28,198 bases of DNA, from assembly GCA_033557675.1 (NCBI GenBank), contig JAWQRM010000155.1:1-28198 (forward strand), written 5' to 3'. Position 1 is the stretch's first letter. Each line of letters starts with the position of its first letter. The translations under genes were made by a program, and so were the position numbers. Positions 10,610 through 20,732 of this stretch are shown here, in pieces. This stretch comes from Coptodactyla brooksi. Its lineage: Eukaryota; Arthropoda; Insecta; Coleoptera; Scarabaeidae. The notes below the pieces were generated by a model. The model searched no databases. It was given only the letters and a program-made list of their open reading frames with translations, and was not told the origin of the DNA.

Positions 10610-10752
10610 TTACTCGAATTGCGTCAGATGTGGAAATATGGGTATTAAAAGTAACAGTAAAATTGTTGGTTTCATGGTGGTGCTACTGCTGGCTGGTTTG
10701 TGAGTTGTCGATACTTCTGCCTTCCTATCAAAGGTTCTACCGTAATCTTTTT
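10610..10752 (-). CDS. dally: dally-type glypican, last coding exon (GPI-anchor signal)
   Basis: The final exon starts after a good acceptor (TTATTTCTTTTCAG, AG at 10753-10754). Its first two bases complete a Glu codon with the last base of the previous exon (phase 1). It then encodes 46 residues and TAA at 10610-10612. The sequence is Ser/Thr-rich (STTHKPASSSTT), then MKPTILLLLLIPIFPHLTQF and a final Glu. A run of small residues followed by a hydrophobic C-terminal stretch is the layout of a GPI-anchor addition signal, as glypicans require for attachment to the outer plasma membrane. The anchor Ser is probably in the SSS run (inference). It follows the glycosaminoglycan-attachment exon across a 1.85-kb intron. 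Confidence 0.85.
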
Positions 10753-11318
10753 CTGAAAAGAAATAAAAGAAAATAGAAAATTAAGATATTTTGTGTACAT
10801 TTGTCAAAGGCGACTTATTACAATCCTATTCCAAAATTAAGCAGAGTAAAAATCAGCATGTTAAATATATTTTAGTGACGCAGTCAAACACTTTTAAATG
10901 TGGGTGTCCACAATTAGAAACGCTGATCCACAAAAAAAACCTCATGTGCGTCAGGCCTTTCTTTTATGATATTTATGAAATTTGTGTTATATAGGTTAGG
11001 ATCAGTATGTTAAATGTTATACGTTCGGCTTTTGCTTTAGATTTCTTTTCGGTTGTTTTATTAATGTTAAAACACTTACTTTTTTTAAAACACTTACAGA
11101 ATATTTTGAATATATAAATTCTTTTTTCTAAAAATATTCTTCGAAGTCTTTCAAAATACTTTGAAGTATTTACATTAGACGTATTTTCTTACAATTCTGT
11201 TATTTTAAAACTTAGAGGATTAATATTAAATTTGGCCTGAGAGCTACTAAATCAAACTTACTTGAAAGCATAAAAATAGATTATTACAAATAATAAAAGT
11301 ATTATTTGTATTCGCATG

Positions 11319-11384
11319 GTTTATCGTCAGTAGCATGAGCGTTTATCGTCAGTAGCATGGGCGTAGCTGGGGGGGGGGGGGGGG
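11319..11384 (+). repeat. 22-bp tandem duplication followed by a G16 run
   Basis: Two copies of a 22-bp unit (GTTTATCGTCAGTAGCATGR plus GC) at 11319-11340 and 11341-11362 differ at one base. Seven bases later come 16 consecutive G at 11369-11384. Such tracts are prone to slippage, so the count may vary between individuals or be a sequencing artefact. Confidence 0.8.
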
Positions 11385-11439
11385 AATATATTTGGAGAGT
11401 ACTACAAAAAAGAGGAATTTCAGAGTGCATAATACATTA

Positions 11440-12235
11440 AATAGAATGCTTGTGATAACTAGACATGACAAATCGGAAATGTTCTAAACAATAGGAGGAG
11501 TAAAGCAGAGAGAATCTCCTACTTCAAGTAATATGAAGTAGGGTATTGAATTGTGAACAGAATAACAGCTTTAGAAATGTTCTTTGTTGATGATGTGGTT
11601 GAAATGGATAGGGATAAGAAAACCCTGAATCAAAGGTTAGAAATTTATAGAAAGGCATTAGAAAAGCTAAATATGAAGATTAACATAAAGGAGCGCAAAC
11701 TGTAGTGGTAAGAACAAATATACTCAACTGGGAGAAGGAAGGTTACAACGATTGCAAAGTTTAGGTATTCGGGAATCATAGTAACATAAGATGGAAAAAT
11801 TAAAGGAAAAGTTGTGGAGAGACTGATAGTGAATTACCTAAAGGCATAAAGCAAGAATAGTATGGAGTAAATGTGATGAATTATCTTCAGTTTTCTGTTG
11901 AAAACTGAAAATAAGATACAATAACGCATAAAGTGAGAAACACAACACATCCACGGAATTGAAATGTAAAATCAATAAGTGATAGAATGGAAAAAGGTCA
12001 GTTAAGATTGTTGAGACATTTGTAGCAAATGGGTATAAGGCTGGCTAGGAGGATGTTTGAGGTAATTTATTCCATTATTGGCTGATAGCTTTTAAGTAAG
12101 ATAAGTGGCAAGATAGGGACAAGAGGTGAAAGTCTGGAAAGAGGGAGTGCAAAATGTTGTGCGATGGAATAGAATAGGGAAAAATTGGCTGAGAACAATT
12201 CAAGTTAGGGTGGATAAGCAAAACGATTAGGTTAA
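11440..12235 (+). pseudogene. Non-LTR retrotransposon relic, reverse transcriptase C-terminal half
   Basis: Frames on the plus strand give GGVKQRESPTSS (the RGVRQGCPLSP-type block), then LEMFFVDDVVEMDRDKKTLN with the catalytic FxDD pair, then LNMKINIKERKL, the FRYSGIIVT block (FKYLGxxxT in relatives), and DRMEKGQLRLLRHL with ARRMFEVI. The order of blocks is that of insect LINE reverse transcriptases and their C-terminal tails (QLRWxGHxxRM, then GRPRxxW). Many stops and frameshifts are present. No endonuclease part is attached. A fragment from an earlier segment of a similar element lies inverted at 26560-27345. Confidence 0.82.
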
Positions 12236-12603
12236 GTGATTTTAGTTAAAAAGTTGACTATATTTTGTCAAACTGTGTCAAAGTGATTCTTGAACATATG
12301 ACTTTTTGGATGGAGAATATTTTGTAAAAACCCCTTCATTCATTGTAAAAACAACACCGGATAATTGTTTCTGTACAAAAGTTTATAATAAAAACTTATA
12401 TAATAATAAAAGTTTCCGTATTACTTCAACGAATTGCGATTTATTATTTCCCTTCATTTTGGAATAGAGTTTTAAGAAGCTCACTCAAAATGTTAAATAG
12501 TGTGTGCTCGATGTTGGTTTTTAGTAGTGTCAAACGCAAACGAAACAAAAATTTGGTCAGTGTTCGGACAACAAAAATAAAAGGAAAACAAAACAAAAAT
12601 TAC

Positions 12604-12757
12604 CAGTGGTCGAACCGTCACCTGAGCCTGAATATTCATCATCTTCTTCGTCGCTGTTTCCATATCCTGATCCTGATCCTCGGTCAGGATCGTCGCCTTG
12701 CTGCACGTAGTTGTCCGCTTCGGGTAGGTTTACACCGCCTAATGATGATATTACGGT
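12604..12757 (-). CDS. dally: dally-type glypican, glycosaminoglycan-attachment exon
   Basis: The exon starts after acceptor TTTGATTTTCAG (AG at 12758-12759), phase 0, and ends at G12604 before GTAATT, leaving phase 1. It encodes 51 residues starting TVISSLGGVNLPEADNYVQQ. Two Ser-Gly clusters follow: DRGSGSGYGN and, after the acidic run SDEEDDE, YSGSGDGS. Repeated Ser-Gly pairs next to acidic residues are the known signal for heparan sulfate attachment in glypicans. This is where the chains that bind growth factors and morphogens such as Dpp, Wg and Hh would be attached. The exon lies 185 bp from the preceding one. Length and composition match the stalk of dally and GPC3/GPC5 proteins. Confidence 0.9.
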
Positions 12758-12942
12758 CTGAAAATCAAATAATGAATCATTCAAATGTAGTTTTGTCTCT
12801 AATTCTTCCTCTAGACATTTCCAGAAATCCCGATTAGTTTGCTAGCAAAATTCGAGAACATTCTTGAGTAAAAGTTGGCAATTAAGAAGTAAATGCCAGC
12901 CGAGCTGATATATGTATGAGATGCTTTGGTTTCAATTATTAC
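12758..12942 (-). other. Short dally intron (185 bp)
   Basis: GT at 12941-12942 (CAG then GTAATA) and AG at 12758-12759, phase 0. Nothing unusual inside. Confidence 0.85.
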
Positions 12943-13069
12943 CTGATGGACATGACGTAATTTGTCTGCCAAAGCTGCCACTCGCGCGTCGGTAATGTCT
13001 GTTCTTAATTTGACTTCCGGGTTGTATTTTTGCATGCCTAAGTTTGCGTCTAGAACAGTTTTCGTATAT
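12943..13069 (-). CDS. dally: dally-type glypican, exon after the CWNG motif
   Basis: The exon starts after acceptor TTCTATTCCAG (AG at 13070-13071). Its first base completes the Glu codon begun in exon 21294-21565 (phase 2), and it encodes exactly 42 codons up to CAG before GTAATA (phase 0). The protein reads YTKTVLDANLGMQKYNPEV, then KLRTDITDARVAALADKL and RHVHQ. A conserved (Y)T(x)2V ... QxxNPEV block followed by a LADKL/IIDKLKHV helix is the signature of the dally and GPC3/GPC5 branch, just after the cysteine-rich globular domain, rather than the GPC1/2/4/6 (dlp) branch. The perfect phase match over an 8.2-kb gap is the main proof that the two exons are joined. Confidence 0.92.
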
Positions 13070-13474
13070 CTGGAATAGAATATAGTATATTATTGGTTGT
13101 TTGACTTTATCCTAACTCTTTATATTAAAAGTAAAACAAAACATTTTTGATATATTTATTTATATTTATACTCATAGATGGAGAATACATGATAAATAAA
13201 TTAAATCATACACGATCAACTTAAATAATAGGGATTTAACACTGTAATTTTATCGTTCGATGAGCAGGCAATTACGTCCTGATCAGAAAAACCGTGGTAC
13301 GCGATAATTTCATCTTCTCAACAGCATTATCTAAATTATACATTTCTGTTTCTTCGATAATAACGCCAATCGAAAGAGGATAACATTTCATTTTCACTTA
13401 TAGCCTGGTAAATACATGCTTCTGTGAGTTTTGATACAAAAATATGCGACATATTCGTTTTTCTAAAAAAAAAC

Positions 13475-13700
13475 TTTGTCTATTCATCAACATTAATTTT
13501 CTCCCCTTCAAAGCACTTCTGGAACGCAACTCATGTTGTTTTTATCTCCGTACTGCTGGCAAAGTCTCATTCTTTGCAGGCCAAAGCAGCGCATTGTAAG
13601 CAGGTGCATTATTCTGGTGCAATTACCATTAGTTGTTTCACCACAAATCCGGGCGTTTTCTTTGGGTTGTTTCACGCAGATGGCGTAAAATTCATGTTCA
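13475..13700 (-). pseudogene. mariner transposase relic
   Basis: On the minus strand: LRETTQRKRPDLWWNN, a stop, then LHQNNAPAYNALL, corresponding to the mariner block RRKRPxLW...LHHDNAPAHxAL around the second catalytic Asp. Here that Asp is Asn. Further on, after a large deletion that removes the YSPDLAP block, comes FQKCFEGEKINVDE and a stop, matching the mariner C-terminus. Stops and shifts make it dead. It lies antisense-free (same strand as dally) inside the large intron. Confidence 0.7.
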
Positions 13701-14160
13701 ACGCAATTTTACGAACCTAATAACTTTACTTTAATAACTTATAGAAGTAAATCAAACAAAAAAGTACTCCTATGACATGCGTTTTCCAGAAACCATTAAA
13801 TTTTACAATGGCCCAAAATTTGGGGTGGATATGACTTAGAAAGGATAACGTGAAATGTAAGAGTCGAAGATATGGATGCATTTTATAACATCCTCGATGT
13901 GGTTGGAATAAATGCGTGGGAGTAGGAAGCGATGGGTGTAAATATTTCAAGGTAAGATTTTTTATTTCTTTAATATGGTGAAGCAGCCGCAAGTAAAACC
14001 AGTTCCTTCTCATAAAAAAAGATGAGCGTGCCAACTAAAATCTGTTCGCAGTGATTCAGTGATCCATCTGTAAAAATGTGGTATTGAATAAATTTGTTTG
14101 TTTGCACTGTGAATATATTTGATTCACAATGCTATATTTATTATTGTTGATATAGTAATA

Positions 14161-14183
14161 TATATAATATATAATATATATAT
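14161..14183. repeat. TA/ATA simple repeat
   Basis: Alternating TATAATATATAATATATATA sequence in a very AT-rich stretch. Confidence 0.6.
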
Positions 14184-15009
14184 CGTGGAATATCAAAACA
14201 AAATTTTTATTTATGAAGACTGCAAGTTTGCCACTCAAAATAATATTACAATTTTTGATTACTTTTCTGATTATTAAATCAAAACAAAAAAATTAAAAGA
14301 AAATATTTTTTTTAACTATGTTTCTACAGTTAAATATAAAGACGTAAAGAGATACCTTTGGTCGAAATAAGGTAATACAACTTGAAAAAAACTTAAAGTT
14401 GAAAAAATAAACTTGAAAAATTGAACAATATTTTTAACGTCAAATATAACGCCGCTAAGAGAACAAAAATAATATCACCCATTTTATTAAACCTTACGAG
14501 AAACATAGAAAGCTTTGAAGCAATCAAGCTCTGAAGAAATTTGATTTTAGTAAAGTATGTTACTGCAGTGATTGGTATAATCTTGTAAGAAAAAATGGAG
14601 AGATTTGAAAATCAAGGAAAATATAAAAATGATGACATGTTTGTAATAATTGTAAAATTTATTTGCAGCCATCTTTCCTTATCTTAAAATCATTGAAAAT
14701 TTAATTTAGTGTGTTTATTTGTATTGTAACAATATTATGTATCAACACATTGGATGCCTTATCTCAGCAGTAATTTTGACAACCAATGAGAGTAACAAAA
14801 TTTACTGTTATTGCTATTATCTTTAATATTACCGAATCGTTATCATGTTACATATGTTATAGTAGGCTGTGTTTGCACTATAGACTGCATGAATGTTTTT
14901 TATATCCACTTATTCACATGTAGGCTCTGTATTAATAATGGGAAAATATCTCACTTTGAATTTTCATTTGAAAATTCAAATGAAATATTATGGTCACCTT
15001 TGAGAGATT

Positions 15010-15540
15010 CGCTCCACCGAAGTGGTAGAGATTGTAGCTGAAGAAGTAGTGGAAATAACACGATAATTAGATCTTGAAGTACTGTGGTATGAGATTGCGA
15101 TCTTATGATACAGCTTTAACTAAAGAAGAATTAATTTTTATGGATGAGCAGAGAAGGATACTTGTTGAGATGGAATCTATTAATGCTGTGTATACTATGG
15201 TAAAAAAGATTTAGAACATTGATAAATTTAGTTGACACATTATCAGCAGAATCTGAAAGAATTGACATCAACTTGAAATGATTCTAATGCTAGTAAAACG
15301 TTATCAATCAGCACTGCATGCCACAAAGAAATTCTCCGTGGAAGCAAAAGTCAATTGATATAACAAACTTCATTATTTCTTTACTTTATGAAATTACCAA
15401 ATACGCAACAGACCAACCGTTATTGATGGCATCTGCACTTCGATTATCAGCGTTGGACTGATTATTCAGTCACTTCACTAACGATAATTCGCCTACATTG
15501 AAGAAGTTATTATTATTAGCCATGCATTAGTGTGGTAAGA
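15010..15540 (+). pseudogene. Tigger/jerky-type transposase C-terminal tail relic
   Basis: Plus-strand frames give VEIVAEEVVEITR and LDLEV, then LTKEELIFMDEQRRILVEME, then KDLEH, LSAESERID-like sequence, and GKTLSISTACHKEILRGSKS followed by QTSLFLYFMKLP. This order (acidic VEEIVE segment, ELTxEELxxMDEQRR, a long helix with ERID, a CYREIxxERKSQ block and a QTSLxxYF motif) is the conserved tail after the DDE domain in Tigger-type transposases and derived CENP-B-like genes. Several stops interrupt it. The catalytic domain is not recognisable upstream. Confidence 0.7.
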
Positions 15541-16139
15541 TGGTTTGTATATGTGAAGATGCAGAAATCTTAAATTTAGTTTTATCTAAGTCTTCCTATT
15601 ATATTTACCATTCTAGAATGTTGAATCCTGAACCAACAGTAGCGCCTGAAAAGGGAGATATATGACTATGATATTTATATGTTTCAAAAATTATAAACAT
15701 ATAAAATACGTAGTCACACTTGCTATTGTTTTAAACCCTACAGAATTGATGTTTCTCTCATTTTATACGAATGCTATTGCATACGAACTTATTTGAATTA
15801 ATTATTCAAAGAAATGTATCCATTATTTCTACCTATATTTAAGCAGAACGAACGATTGAAACTTTTGTCTATTCACAAATGCGCTCTCTGTTTTGTACTC
15901 AGGTAGTGGATAACACCAAATCGCTTCATATACTGACAAGCTAATTGAATTAAAAACAAGGGTAGACTAGTTAGACTTATTTTTTCACTCAATGAAATCG
16001 TGTTTAAAAACTGCATTATTAGCTTATAAAATAAGTTTCCTTGTTCTGTTTTTAATTACCCTTCTGAGGGTATGGAACCTTTGGTTTGTAACAAAGTAAA
16101 CTGAGTCACCACTACGCCAAAATTGTATAGAGGATGCTC

Positions 16140-16174
16140 GACGCACGTTTCGCTAACCAAGTTAGCATCATCAG
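16140..16174 (-). ncRNA. Hammerhead ribozyme motif, intact core, sense to dally (copy 4)
   Basis: On the minus strand: CTGATGA (16168-16174), one extra T, helix II GCTAAC with GTTAGC (6 bp) around TTG, GAAAC, helix III ACG with CGT around TG, and GTC ending at 16140. Predicted cleavage is between 16140 and 16139. Helix I is GCTC (16175-16178) with GAGC (16136-16139), 4 bp, followed by unpaired bases that could form the helix I loop needed for loop-loop contact. Every invariant hammerhead base is present. Helix III with a 2-base loop is too small for an efficient monomer; such forms are known to act as dimers. The element sits in a dally intron in the direction of transcription. Confidence 0.75.
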
Positions 16175-16187
16175 GAGCGATGAAAGA

Positions 16188-16200
16188 CGAAACGTGCGTC
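16188..16200 (+). ncRNA. Half hammerhead motif in right palindrome arm
   Basis: C, GAAAC, GTGC, GTC: the 3' half of the motif with its helix I strand GAGC (16201-16204), but no CTGATGA on this strand. It is the mirror of the 3' half of copy 4 and arises from the inverted duplication. Confidence 0.6.
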
Positions 16201-16288
16201 GAGCATCCTCTATACAATTTTGGCGTAGTGGTGACTCAGTTTACTTTGTTACGCTTCTATTGATTTGAAAAAATGAAAAATGAAAAAA

Positions 16289-16317
16289 TTCATTAATTAA
16301 TTAAATTAATTAATGAA
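16289..16317. repeat. AT-only near-palindrome
   Basis: TTCATTAATTAATT is followed by its near-perfect inverse; 29 bases, one base off symmetry. Low complexity, next to the 65-bp palindrome. Confidence 0.6.
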
Positions 16318-17007
16318 AAATGAGTTAAAGATCAGTATAAAACAATTCTTGAATTTGTTTATTTCAAAAGTTATAAATATAACAAGCTTTCAAGTTAAAA
16401 ATTTTTATTATTAAACGAAGAAAAAAATACAAATTGTAATATACCAAAGTGACAAGTGAAGGCTTCCAAAGCCTTCTTTTGGTTTTGGTTCTTTGGATTT
16501 GCTTTTTGCTTCTTTAATTGTATCATTTGATCTAACTCTTTTAGTTTACATAACATAAATGCACGGTGTCTAACGAAAGATCAAGGGTTTTTCAATACTT
16601 TGGAATTTGGACGATAATATTGCTTTGTAAAGTAATGGCAATAAAAATGGCAATAAAAATATTATTATTATTAAAGTGCAATTTTGTTCCGTAGGAGGTT
16701 GAAAATAAGAGTAGTTCAAATTTTTTTCTATGAAGAAGGTACTAACTAGGGAATACATTTTATATGTATTTATTTTACATGCACATATAAATTTCATTTT
16801 CTGTGTGATATGTAAAAAAGTATACTTTCGATGTTGAAACACATTCAATACAGAAGATCATAATTCATGTTAATTAATTTTAGCATGTTTTCTCCTAAAA
16901 ATCGTTATTTTGTAAACGGACACTAGGTTAACGATGTCTGGACTACTTACATTAATTTTAGCTGCCAGATGGAGGAATCAATTATGAATAACATAAAAGC
17001 ACATTAA

Positions 17008-17130
17008 AGAGATCTGGAAATTTATTTCGTGAAACCGGCAGCATAATTTGCACTCCGGAAAACGAACGGCCGGTAAAACGCAACGAAGAAGTTATTGATA
17101 CTGCTCGTGAAGTGCTACTTATAGGTAATA
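17008..17130 (+). pseudogene. Transposase helix-turn-helix fragment (insect Tc1-like type)
   Basis: The plus-strand frame reads RSGNLFRETGSIICTPENER then PVKRNEEVIDTAREVLL. A phenylalanine/Glu-Thr-Gly-Ser block followed by RPVxxNEEVIDxxREVxL is the N-terminal DNA-binding part of the insect transposases whose catalytic half is seen at 1743-2330. It is a short fragment with no catalytic domain in frame after it. The call rests on this one block. Confidence 0.45.
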
Positions 17131-17329
17131 ATCTTAAAATACTCATAAAGTAAAATTTTACAACCATTTATTGAAGAACTGGATGACGATGAATTATTAC
17201 AGGCGATTTCAACAAAATGGAGCAATTCCACTGTACAGTCGAAACTTTAGAATTTAACATTACTTTCAAACTTTATTAGTGAGTTTTTTGCTGATCATAT
17301 AATTAGTAAGAATACTGCTATTGCTTGGT

Positions 17330-17945
17330 CTCCGAGATGGTGTGATATAGCATTATAGGATTTGATGAAAATTATTTTCGTATTCGATCAAGAATTTAAA
17401 CGATATGTGATCTGTTACAAATAAATGTGCTCAAATTAATGAAACCCCTGTTTTGGTTATAGAAAGTAATACGTAAACGGTTAATCAGGCTACTGTTCAG
17501 GCTGTTCTCAGCAATATTTAACTTAATTGTTATAAATGAAATACCATATATGTTTCTGTAAAGTTTTAGTCGTTAAATTTTAATGCAGCGTCAACAAGTT
17601 ATTTATGTTTTCCTGAACAAATTGCTGCCGACAGTGGTCATTTTAATAAATTATGTGGCGGTGATTTTTGCGTTAGGGAAACTATTTTTGAAGTTTAGTT
17701 TGCTGAGCAAAGTAAATTTTCAAGCCGATCGTTTTTTTACAAATTTGAAAAAAATATATCGAGTGTAATTAAAATTGAAGGATTCCATGGCCCGTGTCCA
17801 TACTAGAAAGGCTTCATCAGGTTTGAACCTCGTCACGTTGGCTATGCGCCGACATTTCATTCATCATTACAACAGAACATTTTCGCGGTTGCTGCTGTTC
17901 AGGGCTGTTTCGAAATATTTAGAAAATAATTGATTTTAGATACAC
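17330..17945 (+). repeat. Dispersed ~600-bp repeat, copy A
   Basis: Aligns in the same orientation with 23195-23770. Shared blocks include CTGTTACAAATAAATGTGCT, AATTAATG, CCCTGTTTTGGTTA, CAGGCTACTGTTCAGGCT, CTCAGCAATATTTAACTTAA, CAAGTT with TTTATGTTTTCCTGAAC, and CATGGCCCGTGTCC. Copy A has about 60 bp (17650-17710) absent from copy B. No recognised protein in either strand. Probably a non-coding part of a transposon. Confidence 0.8.
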
Positions 17946-18494
17946 ACATCTACATGTAAATCAATCATCTTCACTGCTTGAAGATGATTTGATACCTGTA
18001 GATAGTTTTTACTTATATTTCGAAGTTGACGTGAAAACAGTTTTTTTTCATAGTTGTTCGAACTTGTATAATAAAAACTTCTGTCTATTACTAAATTCAT
18101 AGGCGATTTTAAAAGTATACTTTTCACCAACAAGTCATCATAAGTTTAACATTCCGATGTGCTTCTTATTTAAAACTGTCTCAGCCAATTGTGATATAAA
18201 CCAGCTCTTCATCGAGAGTTTTAACATCAATTTATGCCAATAATGTCGTCAGATTTAATAATGTTATAAATAAATAAACTATTCTAACAATAATAGACCC
18301 AACAATTTCGCCTATATGACCCCTGATTGCAATGGAATTCAATGTCACAGAAGGTTCTTCTTAAATTAGATTTTAAAATGGAATTCATTAAAAAATATCT
18401 GGGCTATATTATTCCATTCCTATTAATAGAATTGAAGATACCCCCAATAGATTTAATAAGTTCAATAAGCACATGTTAAGCCTGCACAACTAAT

Positions 18495-18532
18495 GATGTC
18501 GTCAGCTGATTGGTCTAGCGGCTGACGACATC
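18495..18532. repeat. Perfect 12-bp inverted repeat followed by CTGTCTAT-type simple repeat
   Basis: GATGTCGTCAGC (18495-18506) and its reverse complement (18521-18532) flank a 14-base loop. Directly after it, 18530-18582 is a degenerate CTGTCTAT/CCGTCTGT tetranucleotide repeat. Confidence 0.75.
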
Positions 18533-18954
18533 TGTCTATTTGACTGCCTATCTGTCTATCCGTCTGTCTGCTCGTCTAGTCTGGTGTATGTGAACGCAAT
18601 CAATACAGAAATAATTGAAATTAAATTTTAACATAAGTCAGTTATTCTCAAACTGATTACAATAATAATTTTAGGATTACAGTCCACATGGCTCTGATAG
18701 TTTCTTGAAGAACTAATTTAGTTCTACGAATATATCTTATATGTAACTACTCAACTTCATATAAATTACATTGATTTATTAACTATCATTTATTAACTGT
18801 TCGTTTTTACTACCAGGTTCGAAAGTTAATAAAATATAACTATCAATTAAGGACATTGAAAATGACTTTTAATGACATTTCAGTTCACATTACTATCTTT
18901 ACAGTTTCTCATTCCGAATTTCATGTATTAATATAAGTATTTACTTGTAAGATA

Positions 18955-20690
18955 CAGTATAAGCCACCTATAATGGACTTGCTTAAGATGGACACTTGCT
19001 TGTAATGAATGTATGGTTCACATCCCGCCTTAACGTCCATTAAATCCCACATTATTTAACCATCGATAAAATTAACTCCGTTAAAATATGCTTTCGCTTG
19101 TAAAGGATGGAATAATTCCGCTTGTAAGGTTCATTACAAGTAGATTTAGACTGCACTTCCCCTTACTATCTCAAGTGCCAACTGAATGAATAAAATCGGT
19201 TTTCTATCAGGGTATTCTCAGTTATCCATATTCGATCGTGTGGCGCGTGTGCGATGGCGACGACCAAAAAGCGAGCGTTCCCCATGACGAAATATTCACA
19301 AAAAAATCCACTGTTTTTAATATATAGGAAAATAGAAATAAAATTTAAAATGACTGGCATATTAATGCTAAAAAGAAGAAAATGTCAGCATCCACTTGAG
19401 GAGGCGAAGATCCGTGTCGTTTCAACAAAAAAAACGGATAATGTCCCACTGCAGTTCAAAGCTGAAGAATGGTAGAAGAAGAGTGGATGGTTGGACAGGT
19501 TTAAGAAAAGGCATAATAATGTTTTTAGCAAAATATCTGAAGAGTCTGACGCTGTAGATAGAAATGTTACAAGTGATTGGCCCACACAAATTTACCCTAA
19601 GTTAAGCAAGGATTAAAGACGACATATTTAATGCTGACGAAACTGACATTTTCTATAGAATAATGCCAGAAAAAATAAAACTCACAAAATTAAAAGAGAA
19701 AATGCGTTGGTGGTAAATTATCAAAAGACGCAACACTGTCCTGGCATGTACTAATTTCTCTTGTACGGAAAAGCGAAAATTACTAACAATAGGTACATAT
19801 ATAATTATATATGGATAGTGTAATGCACATAAACTAAAACATTTATTTGATTTAAGGAAGTATAGAAGACCCAGGTGTTTCAAAAATATTAAAAATCTTA
19901 ACAGAAGAACAGGGATGATATCTATTTTTTAAGAACACTTAAAGGAGTGGGAGTCAGAATTAATAGAAAAGAAATGAAACATTTTGTTACTAGTTGATAA
20001 CTGTCCTGCTCACTGTTTTCTGCAAAATTAGCATTTCTTCCACCTGGAGGTAGAAATGCTAGTAGAGTTAACTGGAGTATAATATAAATTTTTCGTAAGC
20101 AAATTTTAATTAAAATTTTGGAAACGCAGACAATAATGAACGAGTGACCACTGCTATATTAGTTGCTATTGACTTGTTAACTATTGTATGGGAAACAGCT
20201 TAATAGTTATGAACAAAAACAATTTATAACTGTCTTCACCATGCTGAACTAGTGGAAGCTCCTACAGAAGAAATGACTGATCAGGCCTTAGCAAGTAAGG
20301 TGAGATGCAAAGGCGAAGAAGAAGAGGAAATTTCTAAAAATGAATTATTCGAGGATGATGAAGAAGAAACAGACATGCCAGTAACGACTGTACAAGTATT
20401 AAAGCATATAAAACAAATAAAAAACTACTTTCAACATGTGCCATGCACCAGTGATGAAATATTTTCCAATTTAAATACGAGTAAAATGCATTTAATATTA
20501 AAGAGTCCTAACAAAAATATCCGACTTTTTCTTTAAATTTAAATGGGCCATCGAATATTAGATTATAAACATTTATGCATTTTTTCTAATTCACAAAATA
20601 AAAACAGTTGCTTCTGTTAAGATGGATATCCGGTTATAATATACCTACTAATTTCTTTGGTTCCCTGAAGTTACAAGAACACCCAAAAGT
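18955..20690 (+). mobile_element. Tigger-type (pogo superfamily) DNA transposon, decayed
   Basis: The left end is a Tigger-like terminus, CAGTATAAGCCACCTATAAT (18955-18974), preceded by TA at 18953-18954, as expected for TA target duplication. A transposase relic follows (19254-20536). The right side keeps the subterminal AAGATGGATATCCGGTTATA and TTGGTTCCCTGAAG blocks typical of Tigger 3' ends (20620-20677), but the matching right terminal inverted repeat is not found, so the right boundary is approximate. Sense to the plus strand, antisense to dally. Confidence 0.75.
19254..20536 (+). pseudogene. Tigger transposase relic (CENP-B-type HTH plus DDE_1)
   Basis: Starts ATTKKRAFP, then, through an in-frame TAG at 19473-19475, the second DNA-binding helix-turn-helix EEW..KSGWLDRFKKRHNNVF and SKISEESDAVDRN. 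After a frameshift near 19616 comes the first catalytic block DIFNADETDIFYR (Asp codon 19636-19638), then VLACTNFSCTEKRKLLTIG, PRCFKNIKNL, and the second Asp in NILLLVDNCPAH (19996-19998), preceded by TGA for Trp. The third-Asp block (LPPNTTSxLQPMDQG) is destroyed. The tail gives CLHHAELVEAPTEEMTDQAL and an acidic EEEEEISKNELFEDDEEE segment, as in intact relatives. Multiple stops; dead. Confidence 0.88.
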
Positions 20691-20732
20691 ACACTTTTTA
20701 ATCAAGAAAGTACCAGAACTACATACACCGGG

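Larger units (their letters stand above)
10753..12603 (-). other. dally intron between the last two exons
   Basis: Bounded by GT at 12602-12603 (GTAATT) and AG at 10753-10754, phase 1. It contains a plus-strand non-LTR retrotransposon relic (about 11440-12235), a 22-bp tandem duplication and a 16-base G run. The rest, 10760-11318, has nothing recognised. Confidence 0.8.
16088..16252. repeat. Perfect palindrome: 65-bp arms, 35-base loop
   Basis: Arms 16088-16152 and 16188-16252 are exact reverse complements over all 65 positions. The loop is 16153-16187. The arms belong to the same dispersed repeat as 3384-3600 (shared GTAACAAAGT, GTGGTGACTC-like and ACGCACGTTTCG blocks). The right arm begins exactly at the last base of hammerhead helix II, next to GAAAC, so the inverted duplication has a boundary inside the ribozyme motif. 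No mismatch in 65 bp means recent formation or ongoing correction between arms. Transcripts of either strand would form a long hairpin. Confidence 0.97.

Noticed and set aside
12490..12837. Plus-strand 115-codon frame opposite the dally exon
   Set aside because: It is the antisense shadow of the Ser-Gly exon at 12604-12757, whose phases and splice sites are convincing.
17800..17840. CTGATGA on the minus strand (plus TTCATCAGG) in the 600-bp repeat, as a further hammerhead
   Set aside because: No helix II and no GAAAC follow at a suitable distance, and copy B of the repeat lacks the box.
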